Source: Sesamum alatum
Taxonomy: Eukaryota; Streptophyta; Magnoliopsida; Lamiales; Pedaliaceae
Direction: 5' to 3'
Assembly: GCA_034509735.1 (NCBI GenBank)
Contig: JACGWO010000008.1
Coordinates: 11,109,864-11,173,863 of the forward strand
DNA: 64,000 nt
The translations under genes were made by a program, and so were the position numbers. The notes below the pieces were generated by a model. It was not told the origin of the DNA, did no database searches, and saw nothing but the letters and a program-made list of their open reading frames with translations. Within the stretch, counting starts at the first letter, position 1. Each line of letters starts with the position of its first letter. Shown piece after piece: positions 58,311-64,000 of the stretch.

Positions 58311-59459
58311 TGTTAGATTGGTGACCGTCAAACCAATTGTTGGCTCATTAATTTTCATTCTAAATGATCTTTTTCAATAAAATGTTAATAATAAGAATTG
58401 TTCTTTGGCCATCTTCATCTTATGCTTAATACAATATTTGTATGCATTTGGTTGAAGCCCTTTGATCATAGTGCTACGAGGTCAGGTCGCGCATATGATG
58501 GCCACTATGAAACCAACCTCTATGGTTTGATCTAAAATGTTCCAAGTCGATGAATCAGTCGAGACGGGGCATCGACCATGATTCCTTAGAGACTTGCACT
58601 AAGTGATGCGTTCATATGATGATTGTTGTGTTTCATAGACAATGGTCTATGACGTCTATGCACTTTAGTGGGTGCTTGATAAGGAGTTATCAAGTTCACT
58701 AAACTGGCCCGTAGGAGATATCATATGGAAGCCTTGTGGGGCATGATCGGTATGACTTGATTCTCCTTTGTTACGATAGTGCATTAAGTGGTCTTTTGAC
58801 TTGAGGTTCCACAGTAACCTTGTGCATAGGACGGCTATGACTTGATCATGTCTAATACAGCTATGGTTTCTTCTATAGCTGTTAAAAAGCCATGTTTCAG
58901 ACATAGTCAGAGCATGCATAGAGGTTGGTGAGTTCCAAGATAGGATCCATTGCTCATCATGAGATGATGAAGAATTTCCTATGTTCTCTACATTGTGTTT
59001 TCCAAAATCCATGGCCATGGTAGTTGATCAAATAGGAAAGGAGTTTCCTATGTTGATAAATGAGTAGCACAAATTGTAGAGTTGATACATAGATATCGAA
59101 ATCCAAGATGGGAACCGATTGCAATTCCGTGCCGTAGACTTCGATCGGGAGATTAGCTTGATGAAAGGACTGTATTTGCATGGAACTCGTAACTTACAGG
59201 TTCACGTAGATTCACCTATTCTCTAGTGTCATGGACTACTGCTAGGTGGCCACCCATGGTAACAGGTACCCTCCAATTAAAGAGTTAATTGAGGGTGATT
59301 AATTATGATATGATCTAATTAATCTAATGCAAATAACTTGATAATTAAATTGTATATGTGATACAAGCCCAAGTCTAGCTGAGTAGTGAACCTAAAGGGT
59401 CACATACAAATCCATGATGGAATTCTTAGAAATCATTAATTGGATTAATTATGGAGAAG

Positions 59460-60168
59460 ATGAAGAAGCAAAGTTGAATTTGTCTTCTTATGAAGAAGCA
59501 AAGTTGAACTTGTCTTCTTGAAGAAGCAAAGTTCAATTTGTCTTCTTATGAAGAGGCAAAGTTGGACTTGTCTTCTTCAAGAAGTAAAGTTCGATTTGTC
59601 TTCTTAGAAACAAAGAAGTAAAGTTGGATTTGTCTTCTTGAAAGACGAAGAAGCAAAGTTGGATTTGTCTTCTTAAAAACGAAGAAGCAAAGTTGGATTT
59701 TTCTTCTTGAAAAATAAAGAAGCAAAGTTGAATTTGTCTTCTTAAAAACGAAGAAGCAAAGTTGGATTTGTCTTCTTAAAAGACGAAAAAACAAAGTTAG
59801 ATTTGTCTTCTTTAAAGACGAAGAAGCAAAGTTGGATTTGTCTTCTTGAAGACGAAGAAGCAAAGTCGAACTTGTCTTCATAAGATGAAGAAGCAAAGTC
59901 GAACTTCTCTTCTTAGTATGACAAAACAAGTTTGTCATTTTATAAGAAAGAAGAAGCAAAGTTGAAGTTCTCTTCTTAATATGACAAAACAAGTTTGTCA
60001 TATTGTAAGAAGACGAATCAAACTTGTTTTCCTCCTTGCAAGATGAAGAAGCAAAGTTGAACTTCTCTTCTTAACATGACAAAACAAGTTTGTCATTTTG
60101 TAAGAAGAAGAATCAAACTTGTCTTCCTCTTTACAAGAATAAGGAGACAAGTTAAACTTGGCTTCTTC
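59460..60168 (+). repeat. Tandem repeat array in U3 of K
   Basis: About 16 copies of a 28-35-bp unit AAGAAGCAAAGTTGGATTTG + TCTTCTT, mixed at the end with three copies of TGACAAAACAAGTTTGTCA. Each unit is an inverted repeat (AAGAAG-CAAA / TTTG-T-CTTCTT). The array ends about 12 bp before the TATA box. Confidence 0.9.
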
Positions 60169-60179
60169 AATGGAAGGTC

Positions 60180-60187
60180 TATAAATA
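60180..60187 (+). promoter_or_regulatory. TATA box of K LTR
   Basis: TATAAATA directly after the repeat array, about 530 bp before the LTR end; good plant TATA match. Confidence 0.6.
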
Positions 60188-60715
60188 GGAGACTCTTGTC
60201 ATTCAAAAGAATGCTTTAGAATCCTTGGCAATTCTTCGCTACCTTTGCTCCCTTTGCTCTCTTGCTCTCTTGCACTTGTTCAAGTCTCGACGAGAAACGA
60301 GTTTCTTGTCTTCTCCGTTGATCAATCGTTGATCTACCGAAATCCTCTAATGCCTACTAGCATAGGATTATTGGAGATTCCATCATAGGTAGTGTGGACT
60401 ATCTTTAGAGGGAATACATATGTGTTCCTACCGTGAACAATGATCGGAATGATTTTACTGTACCGAAGCACTAGTAGCCGTTTTCTACCGATTGCTTAGA
60501 TGGGGATCGTTCTTGAGAACGTTTACGTCATCTACATCAACCGACGGACACCAAGGTTAGTATCCTAAACCATTCAATTGACTCCTTTATGCATGAGATC
60601 CGAGTCGTATTAGCAACGAGACGGGCGATTTGATCGCTAATTACAATATTGTATTGTAATTTAAACTCTAATTTCCGCTGCGTTTAACGTCTCGAGGTCT
60701 ATACGAAACTAACAG

Positions 60716-60727
60716 TGGTATCAGAGC
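60716..60727 (+). other. Primer binding site of element K (tRNA-iMet)
   Basis: TGGTATCAGAGC one base after the LTR end. Confidence 0.9.
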
Positions 60728-60878
60728 ACGGTCATGCAAGGCAATTGAATTTATTTTGGTTTGATGTGATTTAATCGGATTAAATTGCTTAAGTATTTAA
60801 TTTTATGTGTTAATCTCTTGATGTGTTGAATTTAATTTTTGGGGCATATTTCAATTGTTGAAATTTGATTCTAAGGTA

Positions 60879-61060
60879 TTTCGCCTTCCACCTACATGGT
60901 CGGATTTAATCTTCCGTCGACATGGTCGGTTTTACCTTCCGCCTACATGGTCGGATTTAATTTTCCACCTACATGATCGGATTAATCTTACGCCTACATG
61001 GTCGGATTTACGTTTCGCCTACATGGTCGGATTTATCTTCCGCCTACATGGTCGGATTTT
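60879..61060 (+). repeat. Tandem repeat of about 26 bp in K leader
   Basis: Seven copies of a unit with core CCTACATGGTCGGATTTA joined by CTTCCG; copies differ by 1-4 bases. Confidence 0.9.
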
Positions 61061-61649
61061 ATGGTGATTATTGTATATTCTCCTATTTTTCTTATTATTC
61101 TAAATATTTTTAAATTGTTAAAAAATATTAGTTTTTCTAATTTATATTTGGATATAAAATTGAGAAAGAAAATTCGATTTTCACTTTCAATTTGATTAGA
61201 AAAAATGCAAAATTATTCCTAATATGATTAGGACTACTATTTGGAAACTCCAAAATATTTAATTTTGAAGAGAATATCAATTTCCTAATTGTATTTTTGA
61301 ATACACAAGTTGAAGGAAGAAGACTTGTTTTTCTCTTCAAAGGCTGAGGAAGAAAACTTTGTTTTCTCTTGGAAAATTGGAAGATAAAAACTTGGTTTTG
61401 TCTTCTCAAAAGTTGAGAAAGACAACTTTGTTTTTCTTGTAAGGTTGAAGAAGAAAAATTACTTCTCTCTTGCAACTTGATTAGGAAAAACAAAATATTT
61501 TCCTAATATGATTAGGATTATTACTTGGAGAGTTCAAGTTAATTTGCAATCTATGAATAAAGTGTCCATATATATTAAATTCAATTTCAGTCCATGAAAA
61601 ACATCATGTGATTTAACATATGAGATTAAATTCTTTTATTGTACTAGAT

Positions 61650-61688
61650 ACACACACATATATATATATGATATATATATATATATCA
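61650..61688. repeat. CA/TA microsatellite
   Basis: CACACACA followed by (TA)n; another (TA)n run is at 61878-61900. Confidence 0.85.
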
Positions 61689-61774
61689 TTTTGCATGTAT
61701 AATATATGATGCATATATATGATGTGCTTATATGATAGATATATGGGAAGATCATGGAGCCTTTGACCATTGAT

Positions 61775-61792
61775 TCACCACGGGCTCGGTGA
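61775..61792 (+). other. Predicted stem-loop 3 in K leader
   Basis: TCACC pairs with GGTGA around ACGGGCTC, conserving CGGGCT; two stem pairs differ from N in a compensated way. Confidence 0.5.
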
Positions 61793-62082
61793 TTGGGCTC
61801 ATGACCATCCAACAGGGACATGCTAGGCTCTGATCCCTTGTATGCTTGTTTATGTGTCTTTAATTTTTGTATCTACACGATATATATATATATATATGTA
61901 AATATATATGATAAACAAACGACTAAGAATAAACTGTTGTAATGAGGTCTTACCTAAACAAATTATTTGAACCCTCACTTGGAATATCCAAGTTGAAATA
62001 TTAAGCCTGTAATGAATAAGTCAAATTAGATTTGATAATCCAAGCCTTCCATCCATGGTGACGATGTATGAGATGCTATCAC

Positions 62083-62124
62083 CTTTCACTTCATTGTCTC
62101 ACGAGTCGTGAAATGATTTGAAAG
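62083..62124 (+). other. Predicted stem-loop 1 in K leader
   Basis: CTTTCACTTCATT (62083-62095) pairs with AATGATTTGAAAG (62112-62124) at 11 of 13 positions around GTCTCACGAGTCGTGA. The arms share almost no bases with those of A or N. Confidence 0.65.
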
Positions 62125-62166
62125 TATTGAAAAGTTGTACTGTCACTGTGAACAAGTAGATTACCC

Positions 62167-62204
62167 GTTATTTCCCTGTCTCACGAGTCGTGGGGGGCGA
62201 TAGT
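62167..62204 (+). other. Predicted stem-loop 2 in K leader
   Basis: GTTATTTCCC pairs with GGGCGATAGT, including wobbles and one mismatch, around TGTCTCACGAGTCGTGGG. Confidence 0.45.
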
Positions 62205-62519
62205 ATGGGGGTCCTTTTGGTTGATGGGTTGGGCTTAACATGGAGTAGCATAATTCACTTGGAGTCCTTGAGATTATGTGAAAAATGAGACAAAACATCT
62301 TGGGGATCTCATAGGGATGAGAATGGTGAAAGTCACCTCCCATAGAATTATTTACATGCGAATCGTAACAGTGGGGTATGTAGATAGTTCTATGGACCTC
62401 AAGCCCACCAGGAAAAGGTTTTCAGAAAATTCATATGAGGATTTATGGAATTTTGAAAAAATGGTGGGAGCAATTATGATTAAAGACCATATCATAAATT
62501 GAAAAAATAACATTGATTG

Positions 62520-63150
62520 GTTGAATGCTTATATTTTTGTTGATGCATAAAACCACTCATAACTATTTTTATGTGACTTGTTCACTAATTGAGCATCACT
62601 ACTTTGATTGGTTTGGGAATTTCAACAAAAAAATTGGGTTGCAAGAAACCTATATATTTTGGAAAGATTTTCTCTGAGTTGACCCATTTGAGGAATTCAC
62701 CAACAAGAAATGTGAGACATTCAATTGTTGGATAAAAGGATATCTTACCAACTAGATATTATGGTAACATCACTAAGTAAAGTGTTTACTACAATAATAC
62801 GGACACCTCAATCAGAACACATGTAATCTTCACCCACGCACAAGGAATTATTCTGGGGTGGAAGATAAACATATATGATATGACACGTGAGAGGAAGTTC
62901 TAATGGTCATATAGAAAATGAACCAAAATGATCAAAGTAGTGATAAGTATTTCCACTGCCACGAAACTAGCCATGAAAGAGGTATTGCAAGAAGTGTCTT
63001 GCTACACCCAAAAGTATCTTTAATATTGAAATTTAACATGGTTGCTAACATTGTTTCTTGGATATGTGATACCAAGCTTGTAGCTCATATTAGCAAATAT
63101 GATTGCAAGATATATGTAGTTTATGTTTGCAAAAGTTGCAACACCAAATA
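62520..63150 (+). pseudogene. Element K gag and protease, heavily decayed
   Basis: DWFGNFNKKIGLQETYIF near 62597-62660 corresponds to the NDWLRNLRIVL block of gag. A knuckle remnant (YFHCHETSHERG) lies near 62950, and a protease remnant (WICDTKLVAHI, where other copies have LDTGCGAHI) near 63060-63090. Much of gag is deleted. Long-dead copy. Confidence 0.7.
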
Positions 63151-64000
63151 AGAAACAAATGACTAAGTAAAAACAAGGTGATTCTAAGGCTTATGAAGTG
63201 GCAAGTAAGCTTGTTGATAAAGCCATAGGAACCATTTACTTGGTCGTTAGCAAGGATGTTAGTGGATTATAAAAATAAATGTTATTTTGTGCCAAGTGAA
63301 AATGATCTTACTATTAAAATATTTTCTTTAAAATTTCACTTGGTGCTTACACAAATGGTTTGTGTATCATCCATATTCATAATAGTTTGTATATTAATTA
63401 TGACCATAATTTTGATTATGGATATTCAATATAAAAGAGAGTGGAAGAACCAAGAATACACAAACATGGCTCGCTAGGCTATGTCTCATTTCCAAGGATA
63501 AGATGAAGAGATAGATTGATTCCAAGAATCTAGAAATAGATTATTTGGATACTCTTTCACTTATGAATCTTTTTTGAAGGGAAAAGAGATGGTTAAGCCA
63601 TTTGTCGGACAAAAAAGCAAAAACAGATGTTTGTGATGTACTCAAAAGCCCTAGAATTATTTTCTTACTTCATAACCTTCATTGTTGATCACTCACGGCT
63701 GGGTTATGTGTACTTAATGAAGTACAAGTTTGAAATGTTTGAAAAGTTCAAAGAGTTCAAACTAGGAGTAGAAAATCATATTGAGCGCAAAAGTAAGAAC
63801 CTTTGATCCTATCGAAGTGTTGAGTACTTAAATATAGAATTCTTGGATTGCCTAAAAGAGAATAGGATTCTCTCTCACTGGACATCTCCTACAAACGCCA
63901 CAACTAAACGGCATGGTTGAAAGGAGGAATCAAACCTTATGGAACAAGGTTCAGTCCATGATGAGCTCAGCTACATTACCTCTTTCGTTTTGAGACTGTG
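63151..64000 (+). pseudogene. Element K integrase, decayed, running off the window
   Basis: The LARLCLIS-like pre-integrase block (about 63470), TDVCDVL (near 63625), DHSRLGYVYLMKYK (near 63685-63730) and VERRNQTL (near 63915) follow the copia integrase order with many stops and shifts. Reverse transcriptase would follow beyond the window. Confidence 0.75.

Larger units (their letters stand above)
58311..60714 (+). repeat. 5' LTR of element K
   Basis: 2404 bp, TGTTAGATTGGTGACC to GAAACTAACA, followed at once by the primer site. It is distantly related to A- and N-type LTRs: start, core block (about 59215-59410), GTGTGGAC, GTAGCCG and CGAGATC-like parts recur in order. The array at 59460-60168 is its special feature. 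Confidence 0.9.
60728..62519 (+). other. Untranslated leader of element K
   Basis: Non-coding, with a tandem repeat (60879-61060), GAAGAAGA/CTTGTTTTCTC repeats at about 61310-61475 related to the U3 array, AT microsatellites, and stem-loops 3 (61775-61792), 1 (62083-62124) and 2 (62167-62204). It has no GC-rich block, unlike A, N, B, C and G; the tandem repeat takes roughly that place. Confidence 0.75.

Noticed and set aside
59460..60168. Regular repeats that could suggest a CRISPR array, and a 151-codon open frame on the minus strand (59546-60001)
   Set aside because: The repeats are direct tandem units with no unique spacers, inside a plant LTR. The open frame is a by-product of the repeat and consists of monotonous Lys/Ser/Leu-rich peptide.

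Overview
The window is plant nuclear DNA made almost entirely of nested LTR retrotransposons. The evidence is Ty1/copia gag-pol reading frames with a CCHC knuckle, a DTG protease, a DD35E integrase and a YVDD reverse transcriptase; primer sites complementary to initiator tRNA-Met; LTRs of about 2.0-2.4 kb; one Ty3/gypsy element with the two RNase H regions typical of the plant Tat group; and plant-type hAT and PIF/Harbinger-like non-autonomous DNA elements. I recognised no host gene, rRNA or tRNA gene, and no CRISPR array. Species and chromosome cannot be read from the sequence.

Element letters used here: A, N, C, B, D, E, F, G, H, J, K, L (copia or copia-like) and T (gypsy).

1-19771: element A (plus strand, 5' LTR cut by the window start) is split inside gag by a complete younger element N (3867-14128, duplication ATCCT). 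19772-22053: C, a minus-strand copia remnant reduced to reverse transcriptase plus leader; it is interrupted by A on one side and B on the other. 22054-31810: B, a nearly complete minus-strand element whose 5' LTR is truncated. 31811-42750: minus-strand pieces D (truncated LTR), E (gag to integrase remnant), F (truncated LTR) and G (leader plus intact 5' LTR), with solo LTR H (duplication TGCAT) inside the leader of G. 42751-46644: a different copia tail and LTR (L), an unassigned stretch and a 1.4-kb TIR element with TAA duplications. 46645-58310: gypsy element T, interrupted by solo LTR J (duplication TAGAG) in its integrase and by a 1-kb hAT-like element (duplication ACAGCAAG) near its 3' end. 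58311-64000: 5' half of K, an old divergent copia whose U3 holds a long repeat array and whose gag-pol is badly decayed.

All gag-pol genes carry stops, frameshifts or active-site lesions, so nothing here looks autonomous. The most interesting signal is non-coding: the long 5' leaders (about 1.8-2.2 kb) of A, N, B and K hold stem-loops whose loops stay nearly constant while the stem arms differ by compensating changes. Loop 1 is the 16-nt GTCTCACGAGTCGTGG type, loop 2 is a second copy of the same motif about 80 nt downstream, and loop 3 is CGGGCT. This suggests a conserved structured RNA in the leader, possibly for packaging, dimerisation or translation. The leaders also carry a very GC-rich block at a fixed distance from the primer site.
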